Positions 1 through 11,754 of a DNA stretch of 64,000 bases are shown here, in pieces (position 1 is the first letter of the stretch; each line of letters starts with the position of its first letter). A program made the position numbers and the translations under genes. Source of the stretch: Diphasiastrum complanatum (taxonomy: Eukaryota; Streptophyta; Lycopodiopsida; Lycopodiales; Lycopodiaceae). The notes below the pieces were generated by a model that had not been told where the DNA came from, searched no databases, and saw only the letters and a program-made list of their open reading frames with translations. The stretch spans positions 3,221,352 through 3,285,351 of the forward strand of contig CM055096.1 of assembly GCA_029204225.1 (NCBI GenBank). The letters run 5' to 3'.

Positions 1-621
1 TCTTGAGTTTTCACCTCTTTTTTCCCACATAACAAGCTTCCCTCCCTTGCTTCATGTTCCTTGCTCTGGGACACCTATGGGTCCTGCTATCCATGCGCCC
101 TTTCAATGATCCTTCATCAAATTCACCTATAGAGACCTTATTATGACTTCTCTTTTCTCTAAATGATAAGGTTTAATGAACTCACAATGTCATCGGCGGA
201 AACGAACCACCACCTAAACTGCAATCTAAAAACCTTATCGAAGGGGTGTTGGGCTACCTAGCACTTGACCTTCACATGTGAAATTCAAGAAACTTTGTTC
301 ATTTGGAAAACTTGAGCCACCTTACCTTGGGCTTTCTCCCTTTGACATTTAGGCTGCCAAGGCCTGAGTGTTCCTCCCATCTGCCCACCCATGGGAGTGG
401 ACGAGGCACAAAGCACCGAACATGGGAGAAACCCAACGATTGACTATACTTGGGTGTTGCTTATCCCTCTCTCTTTCTTGGAGTTTTTGGCAAATCATTG
501 ATGTTTCGGACACAAGTTGTGCTCGAGGCTCATTCCGAGGACATATCTACCTGAGCGTCAGTGCCCCCTTGGTCTACATTTTAAACGTCGTCTTTGATGG
601 AATTCCATACCTTGTCAGGTT
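1..621 (+). repeat. Dispersed repeat R, copy 1 (plus orientation)
   Basis: Nearly the same text occurs again at 63480-63910 in the same orientation and at 52962-53257 in reverse complement. Shared landmarks, in order, are a segment reading ttgctct.gggacacctatgg, then cttgagccaccttacctt, then aggctgccaaggcc, then the run around tttttggcaaatca, and finally ataccttg.caggttg. The copy stops at about 621 where a copia LTR fragment begins. No protein of recognisable family is encoded, and the open frames over it are not conserved between copies. R is therefore a non-coding dispersed element or part of a larger unknown transposon. Confidence 0.75.
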
Positions 622-626
622 GTACG

Positions 627-940
627 TGTTGGATTATTCTCCTTCTTACTAATCGACTAATCGGTTTTAATCCTCATCCATTGTTATCCAGTTCTGCAAA
701 TTTTCCCGTGTCTTTACACAGTCTGCTGATTTACAAGTGTTTTTACACAGTCTACAGAGATACATGGAGTTTGACAATAGTGTCGCATTTTTTGCCTATC
801 AAAAATTGCGAGTTAAACTGTAGAGTTGCATTTTTCTCATTTTTCAAAGTGCCTCAAATATTAAAAAAATGACTCTGGCAAAGTGTGGGGTTACCCCAAT
901 ATTAAACAAATGAGATTTTATGACATTGTCGCCTTTTTGC
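627..940 (+). mobile_element. 5' fragment of a copia-C type LTR
   Basis: The sequence starts TGTTGGATTATTCTC and follows the first ~300 bp of the complete 3' LTR at 58067-59221 with scattered differences. It then diverges just after the shared ctttttgc near 935-940. The five bases before it (622-626, GTACG) sit where a target-site duplication would be, and GTACG also follows the copia C 3' LTR at 59222-59226. This is either a truncated solo-LTR relic or the detached start of the copia C 5' LTR, which itself lacks its first ~270 bp at 53258. Confidence 0.75.
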
Positions 941-946
941 CCCCCG

Positions 947-1318
947 TTTCATGATGAAGAAATGGGAATCCAGAGAGATATTGCAAAGCTTGGGGTACGC
1001 CAAGGCATGTGGGGATGTGTGAAAATGATTGATGCGGGTGTGCAAAAGTACATATCACTTCGGAATTCATGAAAGCCTTCATCAAGAAGTGCACTGATGG
1101 CACAAATCTGTACTTAAGTTCCTAAGTACCTTTTAACAGATTCAAATTCTAGCCGTGATGAGGTCCTTGAGGAGAAAAAGCACCATGCTTTCGCTTGGAA
1201 GTTGGTAGTACTAGGTGGTGCTGTTGCTCTTGCCTGTGGTGTTGACAGAGGAGCTGTTGGTAGAGTCCTCCTTTTTGGAATTGTAAGGAGGCTAGGGAGG
1301 CTAGGAAGGCGTCTCTAA
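947..1318 (+). pseudogene. Unrecognised coding remnant with hydrophobic, arginine-rich tail
   Basis: One reading frame runs from 947 to a TAA at 1316-1318 with only two internal stops (1070-1072, and a TAA near 1118). The last ~50 residues form a lysine/histidine-rich stretch, then a hydrophobic segment (LVVLGGAVALACGV), a second hydrophobic run (VGRVLLFGIV) and a basic end (RRLGRLGRRL). That layout resembles a membrane-anchored C-terminus. No family was recognised. It lies directly behind the LTR fragment and may be the last exon of a decayed host gene. The frame coherence supports past coding; the function is unknown. Confidence 0.3.
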
Positions 1319-3931
1319 TGTACAAGTAGTTCTTTATTAGGGCTTATCTTCTTGGGTAATCTACTTGATGTACGCTTCATACCTATCATCAATTTTTTGT
1401 TGGAAGCTTTGAAGAAAGAAAGCTATATAGGTTTTTGGGGTTGTTGTATATGATTCTCTCATAAGTTTTCTTTTTTGAGTAATCTCTAGCTCAGTGCCCA
1501 TGGGTTGACAGATTAACTGAAGTGGAGCTGTCAGATGAAATACAGATTTTTAGATGGAAGAGATTTCCAGTTGATCTGTATGCATTCAGGAGTAAGGACT
1601 CACTTGATGAGAAATTTTGAGCTTTTGTATATGGAACACCATTGCAGGCTCTGTTTTACCTGTAACAATAAGTTGAAGGTGGCAAAGTGCAAAATAATGA
1701 AAGCAATCTTAGAAGAATTTAGCCAAAACAGTCACTTTTAACAGGGAATGAGGAAGCAGATAAAGCGTATTGACTAATGGCATAACATTCCTCTAGCTTT
1801 CTGTTAGGAGATGTTCTATATACTATGTATGTCAAGCATGCAGGGTTGTTATGTCTTGGGATGCCACTCAAGCCAAGACACAGCTATTGTGGCAAGCTGA
1901 TTGTGGCACAGGAGAGAAAGTTTGAGGATGAGAGCTGACGGATGTGGAATGAATATATCACCACATTGCAATGGATTATTGCTTTCCAGAAAAAGATTGT
2001 GGGAACTTAGTGGATACTGGAGCATCATGTCCAAATGGACTATTATTTACTGTCTCTATCCAAATGCTTTTTGCCAGTTGGTCTCAGAACAGCACCTACC
2101 GCTCCCCCTCCATCACAACAATCAGACAAATTGTTCGACGCGGTAAACTTTGGCAGTTGGGTGGCTGCAAGATTTCGTGAGATGGTAGAAGGTTGCTATT
2201 TTGGGCTGCTACCAGCTGATCCTTCTTTTCTACTGTCATCATTTTTTAATTTTAATGTGTAAAATCAAATATTTGGGGACTTACTTGAAAAATTTCAAGA
2301 GAACAATGCGTTCTTGGATATTATGGCACACACAAGATTATAATGCAAGTGATCAAAAGCTAGAGCAAAAGGAGTAACAAAGTTAGTGCAACGTATAAGG
2401 TTTTTGAGTCTATCAATATCAGTTTCATCATAGGTTTCAAGTTGGTGAAATATTCAAGTGCAATAGGAATGTCTATAATTAGCAAGCGACTATTTCTCAA
2501 AATAACCTACTAAAGCATGAAGTTTTCGAAACACTAGACAAACATTTGTACTTGACTATATGAAAATAACCCTATTGAAACCTGCTCCACTACCTTTTGG
2601 ATTCTCAAATTGTCTTGTCTTTTTGACATTCTACAAGTGACAGCATCTTGATTATGTGCTTGAAAGTGGGTAGTAAAACTATAGGTTTTTATTATCACCA
2701 TGATAAACTGGCTGAGACTTAAGTTGCTCAAATATTACCTGTGAAGACTTTTGTGGAAAACTTTCACTCTGTGAGCTGGGTGTCCAACCTCATGGTAGCA
2801 ATCTTGTGACTACTACCTTACGTAGCGCCTATTTGGGTTTAAGATGCTCATGGCAATCGTGAAAAAAGGTAGTGTCCTAACACTTTCGAATCTCTTAATA
2901 TCAAAACATTGAACTAGTATCATCCTTATGATGCATTTGACATGCCATTTCTTCTTTGAAAGCTATGTTCTATTTTCTTTTTATGTATACAAAGTTATGC
3001 AACTAGTAGGCTATACAACGTTGCTAGGCTATATGTTTTATAGTGGTTGGGATTCGAGCCTGCGCCTTGCTAGTCATAGTCAACAACTCTATCCATACAT
3101 TGCATTGTGATGGACGTTATGTTCTATTTGAATGTTGATGATTAAATTATGTTGCAAAAAAGGGCATTGATTTGAATTCTAGATCAAAGAAGTTGGTAGA
3201 ATTATTGTATTTCATCTCATTACACAAATTGTATTGTTGAGGGTGCTTGAGCACAACCAAAAAGTGAACATCTCAAATTAGATGGTTTTCCAATAAGTAT
3301 CAAGTTGATTAGGATTTCCTTCCCCGCTCCACGGGGTTAGTGGTGTGACTCCAATTTGCAACACAAATGAGGACATACAAGCAAAATTAGATGCAATATG
3401 ATTTATGTTCGTACATTGAATAAACGCACTCATAAATAGTCTTTCTTACTTTAAAACATATATAGTATCATGATATTTTAGAGGAAAATTGCTTTGAGAT
3501 TTTTAGTATTTGTTTACAAACTTTTTTGTAAAACTAGTAGGGATAAGCTAATGATTAGACTCTAGTGACAATATCGGTTTTTAACCAAGATGCTATTATT
3601 CAGTTACGACTCTTTGGTTTATCATGATATCAAAGACTATCAAATTCTCAAGCTTAATGAAGAAAAGAAGGAGATGCATCAACAACAACAAGGCACCTCA
3701 AATTCATCGAAGGCTGCTAATGGCACAAATCGACAAAGTCAAGAGGCCTAGCAATGGTATCTTGACTTAGAAGCTTTTCAGCATATGACACCTTGCAAGA
3801 ACCTACTCATAAACCTTACCACTGCAAATTCGAAGTTCATTTTCTTTGGACTCAAGTTCACACAAAGTGGAAGGCCAAAGGTCAATTTTGCTCAAATTCC
3901 CAGACGTTATTAGCAGGGCCTGCTGATAACG
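1319..3931. other. No supportable gene
   Basis: Only short open frames lie on both strands and none resembles a known domain. The stretch around 1860-2270 is slightly richer in G+C with overlapping 70-80 codon frames, but I could not connect them to any family. No tandem repeat or inverted repeat stands out. Confidence 0.5.
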
Positions 3932-4225
3932 GACTTTTTAAATGCCATAATGGGGTCTTTGGTGATACTTTGTGTTATAGGGGGGCTGATCTATGGTTTT
4001 CTTGTCGACGCAATTGGAAGGCGGAAAACTATGCTTGTAGCAGCTGCAATTGTGCTGTTTGGGTACGGAATGACGGGACTATCTTATTCCTATTCATTGC
4101 TTTTGTTGGGAGGAATACTAACTGGTATAGGCATCAGATTCTCTTATGTTATTGCACCACTCTAGACCTTCAGCCAGATCTCAATCTATATATCAAATTT
4201 TGTAATGAGGGACTTGCACCTATGT
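3932..4225 (+). pseudogene. MFS sugar/polyol transporter exon fragment
   Basis: The frame from 3932 reads two membrane-spanning segments around the conserved MFS loop motif DAIGRRKT (D..GRR). A further hydrophobic helix and the GIGI....IAPL stretch follow, as in plant polyol, inositol and xylose-type symporters of the SP family. A TAG falls where these proteins usually have a tyrosine after IAP(V/L), near 4163-4165. Beyond it, an YISNF..RDL-like piece resembles the next conserved block after an apparent deletion. About 75-95 residues of a usual ~500 are present, so this is one decayed exon. Upstream sequence gives no matching exon. Confidence 0.55.
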
Positions 4226-4229
4226 GATG

Positions 4230-6169
4230 AACAGCCAAAAAAAACTTTTCTCTAGCACTTTGTAATATAACATTTGCCATGTCTCCAACTGCAGCATCAT
4301 ATAAGCTCAATCTAGTTGAATAACTATCTATAGATTTCCAAACGCTATGCACAACTTCGGACAAATTTGTAATTGGTGTTGTTGACTCCTCTTTGAGGTG
4401 CATCATATGCAAAACCATCAAAATGTTACCAATAAAATAATATAATGCACATCTAAATTGAACTACAACAACATATGTACTCAACCTTACCGTAACAATA
4501 AATTTTTCCCATTTGTGTATTATGTTGTACCACCATACTAACCAAGCCTCCAACTGTTGAAAGTCATTTCCATAAGCATTTCCAATTTTCCACCAATTAC
4601 AAATTTGGTTGAATATTTTATCTACAAAACACTATCCATAAAATGAAAGAGACAAGATCTTTCACGGCCCACCATAGGTTTGTTAGGATCGTCTCCATAA
4701 ACTGTACAAATGGCAATCCAATTTGCCTGGGCTTCATCAGCCATGTATTCTTTAAATATGACTGGTAACTCCATATGTCCAGACATTACGCGATTCAACA
4801 AGCACCAAAATAGAACTTGAGCTCTAACATCTGGCACCTTCATTTCACATGTTGCAATAGTTTGCATGGATTGGACACAACATTAAACACACAACTTTGT
4901 AAGATGCCCAAAATATTAAATATTTTGAAACGAATGAGAGATTTATTAATCGTTCCAAAAATGTATATAGGAAATACTAACCTTGTGTCATACACATATG
5001 TGCAGCCATGGTCACCCACTCTCTGACTCAAAAAACATGGTCAAAACAAAACCATGCATTACTCAAGTCATGTCTAGGTTGCATTACAGCTCAACCCTAG
5101 ATGCTGGACCAGTAGTTACATTTCAAGAATATGGCATCTATCATCCAAGTCATGTGTCTGCCCAGGGAACAACGAACCATGAAAGAATTCGTAAGAGCAA
5201 TTTTCTTTAAGATAGATCAAGGCTGTGATATCTTGGGATAAATCTACTGGTTGTAGCTCCTCTCTGGCTTTGGTAATCCAGTTATGTAATCTGAACAAAA
5301 CAATATGAGAAAATATATATAGATATTCAATAACAACATATAAAAACGAAATGAAAAAAAAAAAAAAAAAAAGCCTAACCCTATGTTGTTGGTGGTTGGC
5401 TCCAATGTTGATAACAGATCATGGAATGCAAATTCGTCCATGATGTTATGATTTACCCCCAACAATTTCTTTGATATAATATTCTTTGCGATTTGTTTTT
5501 GGATTGACTTTGGCCTTTTGGTTGAAGTGGAGTTTGATTGTATGCTCAATGACTAACCTAGTTGAATAGGAAGCTCCTTCCCCAATCTTGTGGTCATGGT
5601 TGCCAATGTGTATTGCCATTCTCGTGTACAAGACATCATTTGGAAGGCAGTAGTATATTTTTGCTTGGCATACATTTATGCAAACTGGAGCAATGTCACA
5701 GTGAAGACATCTCAAGTTGCTTGCATTGGATGGGAACTGACCTACACTACGCTGAAATTTTAGTTTGCCAATGAAACGTGACGCTTTTTTTGTTCCAAAA
5801 GATTCTAGATAACCACATCTTGGATTATTGCAAACAAAACCACTTGCACAATCAGATAGCCTCACTGTTCCATCAAAACCCTGCATGTTATAACTTGTTG
5901 GTAACTCAAACTTTTAATGGTGCTCCACACAATTGAAACAACCTACGCAATTTGCTAGATAATGAAAGATTCATCACAAGATCATAGACACTTGGAGGAA
6001 TTACTAGTTGAACATCAACTTCTGCCATCAAATTATAACATTTAGTCATCTCAATCAGACTATTATCACTAGAAGTACTGTCAATAGTGCAATCTACTAG
6101 AGGAAACACATTCATTTGTGATGCCAATAGAAATAGTGAGCATAGATAATGCAAGAAGAATTCGGACAA
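4230..6169 (-). pseudogene. Degenerate transposase-like gene (possibly MULE-related)
   Basis: Successive minus-strand frames form one broken protein read from about 6169 down to 4230. A Cys-containing N-terminal part (CNNPRCGY, then C..C pairs near 5800-5700) is followed by a RMAIHIGNHDHKIG motif. Downstream pieces include VMSGHMELPVIFKEYMADEAQA and a GRERSCLFHFMDSV segment (4867-4622), then a Trp-rich tail (4553-4170). The first part, a Cys cluster followed by IH.G.H.H, resembles the N-terminus of some plant MULE-type transposases. I did not find a catalytic DDE triad. Frameshifts and stops separate the blocks, so it is not functional as read. The family assignment is tentative. Confidence 0.35.
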
Positions 6170-8102
6170 TTTCTATAAAAGGAATGTGAAATCTGCCTTG
6201 CATTATGTATCTTATAATCGTGATCGAATAATTTGCGAAATATATTCAGTTGATATTGTGTTGTATTATATTAAATATCTTCCCAGAATATTTAATTGAT
6301 ATTAACTATCTATTGTGTAATTTTCATATTGTTTCTATTAAATATATTACATAAATTAAAGGACAATACACAAGCTGTATTAATATCTTTATTGCGCCAA
6401 AATTATCCCATGTGGAAATTAATGAAGACGAAATACGTATTTATTGATAGGGCGGCACGTTTTATAATCACCTTAATTACCAGTCATAGCTTGAATGTTA
6501 GATACAGATCTCAACAAATCTTTTTGATTTTGCCTATCCCCTATGTTTTAGCTTATTGATTACAATGAGTAGCTCACATTAAAAATAGTTGCTTATTCTG
6601 AACAGGCCTCCACGTAATTTCAGTACAACCACATCTTTATTGTGCTAAAAGGCTCCCATGTGGAAACCAATAATAACCACGGGCCCATATTTTTAAATTG
6701 ACTTACTACGAAATTTTTTGTAGGTTCTCATAGCCTACATATTTGAGCCCTTATAGTTTATTAGCTAATCAAATATTACTTTGTAGGTTTTCATTTTCAT
6801 AAATTAGTTGGTTTAACATTTTAGACAAAGTGCATGCCATTTTCAAGTGTACTATTTTTAAATTTTGATATTGATTATTGCATGATATTAATAATGATCT
6901 AATTTTTAAAGTCATGTCGTGCTAGCAAAATTTATTGACTTAATAAAGTTATGTAATCACAAGCTTGGCATTTCAATAAATAATAAACAAAAATTTCTTT
7001 ACGAAAAAACTTTTTGGAAGAATTTTTTTTTGTCCATGAGTTGCTAATTTTTTTTTTGTACTTAATATATGCAATAAACCCTAAAGTAGCAGAGTGCACT
7101 AAACCCTAAAATAGCCAACAATGGCTTAGTTCATTGCAGTATCTATCTTGAGATACATTGCTAAAGATTGGATCTATCTTGGGAGAGAGCTGAAGATTGC
7201 ATTGCGAGAGAGCCAAATTTCGTACGTCTTATTATGCATTTTTTTGGAATGTTTTGCATCAAGTAAGGAGGCAAAAAACTTTTGTGGCAGCTGAGGGGTT
7301 ACACACATTTTTATGCACTTTTGTGGCGGCTGAGACATTACCCACCATCGCTGGCAACAGAGGCAATAGATATACGTTAATGCAGTTTAGTTTTCAATAG
7401 ATCTAATTATGATTCAATGTCTGATCGAATGACCATTTGCTTAAATAGCTACATACTGCTGATTGTTGATATTAGGACTTACTTTTCAAATCACAAGTTT
7501 TATCTGGGCCTGAGCTTCAGTATTAGAAACTCCATTAAATCGATTTGCATCTTCCAATCAATCTGCCAAAGATGAAGAGCAGCCATCTCTGGAAGTTTGC
7601 GCTGACCCTCCTTATTGAATGTTTTTGGAAATCTGACTGAAAGCGCACCCGTGGGCATCATCAAATGCCTCCTCGGCACCAAGGAGGCCTACATGGCCTG
7701 GACACCAAGACTTGGATCTTGGTACTATATACATGCGATACAGACATTTGGGGCCTATCACGGCCAAAAAATGACATTTGGGAATGCAATTTAGCAAACA
7801 AAATAAGAGCCAATGCAGTTTAGCATCAAGCTACCTTACACACAGCTTGATCACACACACACACACACACAAGAGGCTGATCACCGAGAAGGCTGCACAA
7901 CCGATGATCAATATAATTAGCAAGTGAGAGGTCAATAGCACACCTACATGTGATAGACATCAAAGAAAGAAGCAATGATTCAAAGAGATGGCAAAATGAT
8001 TTTGCTCACTACATTTGCTTTGATGGTATATTGTTGTCGTGGACCAAAAGGATCTCCCTTCAACTGATCACACAAGGTAATCAGTCTTACTCTTAAGTAG
8101 TA
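6170..8102. other. Gene-poor AT-rich stretch
   Basis: No gene is supported. It contains T- and A-rich runs (7020-7065), two plant telobox-like aaaccctaaa motifs near 7076 and 7102, and a short (CA)n tract at about 7853-7870. The telobox motifs are too few to be telomeric DNA. Confidence 0.5.
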
Positions 8103-8226
8103 GGTAATGGCCATTGGGAGGGCCATTACCATGAATAATCCGGGACTTGGCAGCGAGTGGCAGATGCCACGAGCTGTCCGGGGACCGGATGATTTGTGGT
8201 AATGGTCCGACCAATGGACCATTACC
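8103..8226. repeat. Nested palindrome, MITE-like 124-bp unit
   Basis: The left end reads GGTAATGGCCATTGG and the right end, reverse-complemented, reads GGTAATGGTCCATTGG, so the unit has near-identical inverted ends. Each end is also its own hairpin: GGTAATGGCC pairs with GGCCATTACC at 8103-8130, and GGTAATGGTCC pairs with GGACCATTACC at 8198-8226. No coding capacity. No matching flanking duplication was seen, so insertion as a MITE is inferred only from the symmetry. Confidence 0.6.
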
Positions 8227-8722
8227 TCACGTAATTGCCTTTGGCCTGATTTTTTTTTACCTTCTAATTTTTCTCTCGCTCCACTCGGTGCTCTGTCCTC
8301 TCCGCTCCCTCTCTTTGTAGCATTAAAGGCTTGTAAGATATTTTTTCTTCGACACTTGTAAATCCATATATTAGATGATTTAAGCTATGTAAGTGTTAAT
8401 TTTGAGTTCATTTGAGTTAATAAAAAAAAAAACTCTCTTTCAATCAGAGTTATCTGTAGCCAACGTTATCATGCTCAGCAAGTTGAAGTTATTACTTCAA
8501 GCTATTGTACTCACCGTTGATTTTTTCATAGTGCAATTTTTGTCTCACTATCGTGTCGTTCATTTGCGCATTCTGTATGAAGTCTTCTACTTGAATATTT
8601 CTACTACTAACCGTTGCGTTTTCGTTCCTCCACGTCGCTCCAATCCTTGAGCTTCCCTTGTCGCTCGCCCACACACGCGATTTTACGACAACATCATCCT
8701 TCAATCCTCTTGGTAGTGGGGC

Positions 8723-9007
8723 GCATTTTCACTTATATAGAGAGTGGAGAGTCCTTCCAAAGTGAGTGAGGTGTCAAGTTCAAGTGCATGAGGTGTGAGG
8801 AAGACTCCAATTGGACTTAGGGTGAAATGGAGTGCATGGATGAGGTGTATTAGTTAGAGAGGGTAAATGGGTGATGTGTATTAGCTTGGGAGAGTTAATA
8901 TGATGATTTGGCATATAAAGTGAGAGTGTAGGAGGGCGTCCCATTCTAGGTGTCAAATAGCCTAGAATGCATGTGGAAAAGTAGGTGGGAGGTAGGTGGT
9001 ACAAGGA
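8723..9007 (+). repeat. 285-bp direct repeat, copy 1
   Basis: About 95% identical by eye to 10391-10674, in the same orientation. Both copies carry a TATA-like cttatatagagag near the start and end ggtggtacaagg. The ends are not TG..CA, and no tRNA primer site follows this copy. An LTR (TRIM) reading is therefore possible but unsupported. Confidence 0.8.
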
Positions 9008-9539
9008 AAACTGTGAACTCGAGGGTGAAGGCCTATCCTAAGTTTTCAAAGGCCAATAGATTAATTGACTTATCATTCACATAAATCTAGTCTCGAATCA
9101 ACTTAAATGAAAAACAATAAGACTTGAAAAACAATGCATTATATAAATTCATTCACATATCAGTGGAAGTAGTGAGGGGTCAAGATGGGGACCCCCCCTT
9201 ATCTAATGAAGACCTAAGTCATAAGTGTTTGACTTCCTACCAGGGGACCCCCCCCTCCCGGGAAGGATTTTTTTCTTGTCGTTATGCAAATCCAATTTAC
9301 CAATGCCAATTACATATACAATGGATTCTAATAGGGGTCTCAAAGTAGGAACATCAATTTAATGATAGACTTAGTTCCTTTCAATGATCTTAATTCCATA
9401 TCTAGCTTAACAAAAGCATAGAAATTTCTTCAAAAGTCTTAATCCTTTCAACATGCAATCATGTTGGATCTTAGATTCTTGACATGGAATCAAAATGGAT
9501 CTTAGATTCTTAACATGCAAACATGATGGTTCTTAGATT

Positions 9540-10086
9540 CTTGACATGCAACAGTCTGAAGTGACATGCATGGTCATTTGGCCACAAATGGCATGACTTG
9601 CAAGCTTCGAATATGACATACAAGCTCTTGATCTGACATGCATGGACATTAGGCCATAGATAGCCTGACATGCAAGCTTCAAATATGACATGCAACCTTT
9701 AGATCTAACATGCATGGACAATAGGCCACAGATAGCATGACATGCAAGCTTCAAATATGACATGCAAGCTCTAAATCTGACATGCATGGACAATAGGCCA
9801 CAGATAGCCTGACATGCCAGCTCTAGAGCTGACATGCATGGACAATAGGCCAAAGATAGCCTGACATGCAAGCTTCAAATATGACATGCAAGCTCTAGAT
9901 CTGACATGCATGGACAATAGGCCACAGATAGCCTGACGTGCAAGCTTCAAATATGACATGCCAGCTCTAAAGCTGACATGCATGGACAATAGGCCACAGA
10001 TAGCCTGACATGCAAGCTTCAAATATGACATGCAAGCTCTAGATCTGACATGCATGGACAATAGGCCACAAATAGCCTGACATGCA
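9540..10086 (+). repeat. 72-bp minisatellite, about 7.5 units
   Basis: Tandem units of about 72 bp, each containing gacatgcatggacaatagg, then ccacagatagcctgacatg, then caagcttcaaatatgacat, then gcaagctctagatct. A shorter sub-repeat, tgacatgcaagct, recurs inside each unit. Units differ by point changes such as agatct/aaagct. Long minus-strand open frames across it are a by-product of a period divisible by three. Confidence 0.9.
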
Positions 10087-10146
10087 ATGGTACTGATCAA
10101 CCATTCTTACATATGGATAACAGAATCAAGAGCATACCATGGTTTC

Positions 10147-10147
<1 letters not shown>

Positions 10148-10231
<84 letters not shown>
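10148..10231 (+). repeat. (GA)n microsatellite
   Basis: Uninterrupted GA dinucleotides for about 84 bp, directly after the minisatellite and inside the interval bounded by the 285-bp direct repeats. Confidence 0.97.
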
Positions 10232-10235
<4 letters not shown>

Positions 10236-10390
10236 GGTGTGTGATGTGAAAGAGAGATAGAAATCCAAGAGGGTTTGAGCTCCAAAAATCCTGCAATCCA
10301 CAAAATAGCATAGCCTCCTTGAGGTAATGCCTCAATCCACTTCTCCAAAGCACCTGTACAAAACAAACAACAAATGGGCAGAGCTTGGAT

Positions 10391-10674
10391 GCATTTCCAC
10401 TTATATAGAGAGTGGAGAGTCCTTCCAAAGTGTGTGAGGTGTCAAGTTCAAGTGCATGAGGTGTGAGGAAGACTCCAATTGGACTTAGGGTGAAGTGGAG
10501 TGCATGGATGAGGTGTATTAGTTAGAGAGGGTGAATGGGTGATGTGTATTAGCTTGGGAGAGTTACTATGATGATTTGGCATATGAAGTGAGAGTGTAGG
10601 AGGGCACCTCATTCTAGGTGTCAAATAGCCTAGAATGCATGTGGAAAAGTAAGTAGGAGGTAGGTGGTACAAGG
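10391..10674 (+). repeat. 285-bp direct repeat, copy 2
   Basis: Second copy of the 8723-9007 repeat, with a few substitutions (for example ttttcac/tttccac and gcgtccc/gcacctc). With copy 1 it brackets the minisatellite and the GA tract. Confidence 0.8.
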
Positions 10675-11749
10675 TTCAAACTTGATTTTTATTTACATAT
10701 AATTTTACATGGTTACAACTCGGGAATTCACCCAAGTGCAATCTTCCTAAGGAAGAGCCAAGGTATATGTCCATCTTGTTTTGCATAATGTCCATCAATT
10801 CCTAGGCCCTTTTTTCTAGAGGTTGCCCATCCTCAATCATGGTCATTGGCACTTATTTTCTAGAGATTGCACATCCTCAATCATGGTGGAAAAAGTCACT
10901 AGGGTGATCAGACCCTAGGCCTTGTCCTGTTCTTTATAGACTCCTCTTAGCCTTCATTATAGACTTAGTAATAAGCCTTCTTTATAAACTCTACTAAGCC
11001 TTCATTAAAGACTTTGTCAAAAGCCTTCTTGTTTATTGTCTTTAAGCTTAGAAAGCTTCTTGTTTCGATTCTTGTTCTTCTGGCACTTTCTCGAGTACTT
11101 GCACATACCCTCAAAGAGAGATCAGTCCTTAAGCCCAGAGGGCTTCTTCTTCTTCTTCTGATTTTTCAGGTACGTTCATGAATACCTACACATCCCTTCA
11201 AAGAAAGGTCAGTGTTCATAATACCATCAAACATAGTTCATAGAAGATTCTTAGTTCTATAGGTATCAATGCCTGTTACTCAATTCATTAAAGTAATAAA
11301 TTCATACAATATCCTAAAAGAATATTGATCATTTATAATTCTATATCATCAAAGTCTATTTGGGTTTTGAGATTGGGAAAGTCTTTATTACTCAGGGGCA
11401 ATTTGTCTCTACAAATTACATAATCAAATCATCTTCCTTCTCCCAGGTGTCTATGAAAGTTTTCAAATCAATTAAGATCCAAACCTACAAAATGATCTTT
11501 TGTCAGAAAAACAAGCAATTCACCAATCTTGCCAATGTAGAAAAATCAGCATCTACACTAAGAATGAGATGCAAACTTTAACAATTATGAATCTACTAAA
11601 ACTCATGCAATATGATTTTTCACATTTTTCAAATGCTTTTAGACTAATATAACTTTGAAAAGTCAAACTCTAAGTCTAATATGAAATTGGTCTCAAATGC
11701 CATATAAACAAATGTAGCAAATATGACTAAACTAGTTGAAATCTTTCAC
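10675..11749 (-). other. Probable 3' LTR and flank of a minus-strand copia
   Basis: There are no coding domains here. The edge at 11743-11750 reads, on the minus strand, TGTGAAAG directly after the purine tract GAAGAGGGAG. That is the expected start of a 3' LTR for the copia remnant at 11755-12310. The far end of this LTR was not found, and no second LTR copy was recognised in the window. CTT/TTC runs occur near 11146-11160. Confidence 0.4.
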
Positions 11750-11754
11750 ACTCC

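Noticed and set aside
1901-2262. Three overlapping plus-strand ORFs of 69-81 codons
   Set aside because: No frame shows a family motif or splice context. Kept as unexplained sequence only.
7070-7115. aaaccctaaa motifs as interstitial telomere
   Set aside because: Only two separate copies; such telobox words are common in plant DNA.
9540-10086. Regular repeats that could suggest a CRISPR-like array
   Set aside because: The 72-bp units are tandem with no unique spacers, and the genome is eukaryotic. It is a minisatellite.
9510-10100. Long minus-strand ORFs across the minisatellite (109-112 codons)
   Set aside because: The 72-bp period is a multiple of three, so an open unit gives an open array. 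The protein is a repeat of the satellite.
10107-10428. ORFs rich in Leu-Ser from (GA)n, and similar Arg-Glu ORFs at 23064-23339
   Set aside because: They are translations of dinucleotide repeats.
8723-10674. Calling the 285-bp direct repeats LTRs
   Set aside because: No TG..CA ends, no primer site after the first copy, no polypurine tract before the second, and no target duplication seen.
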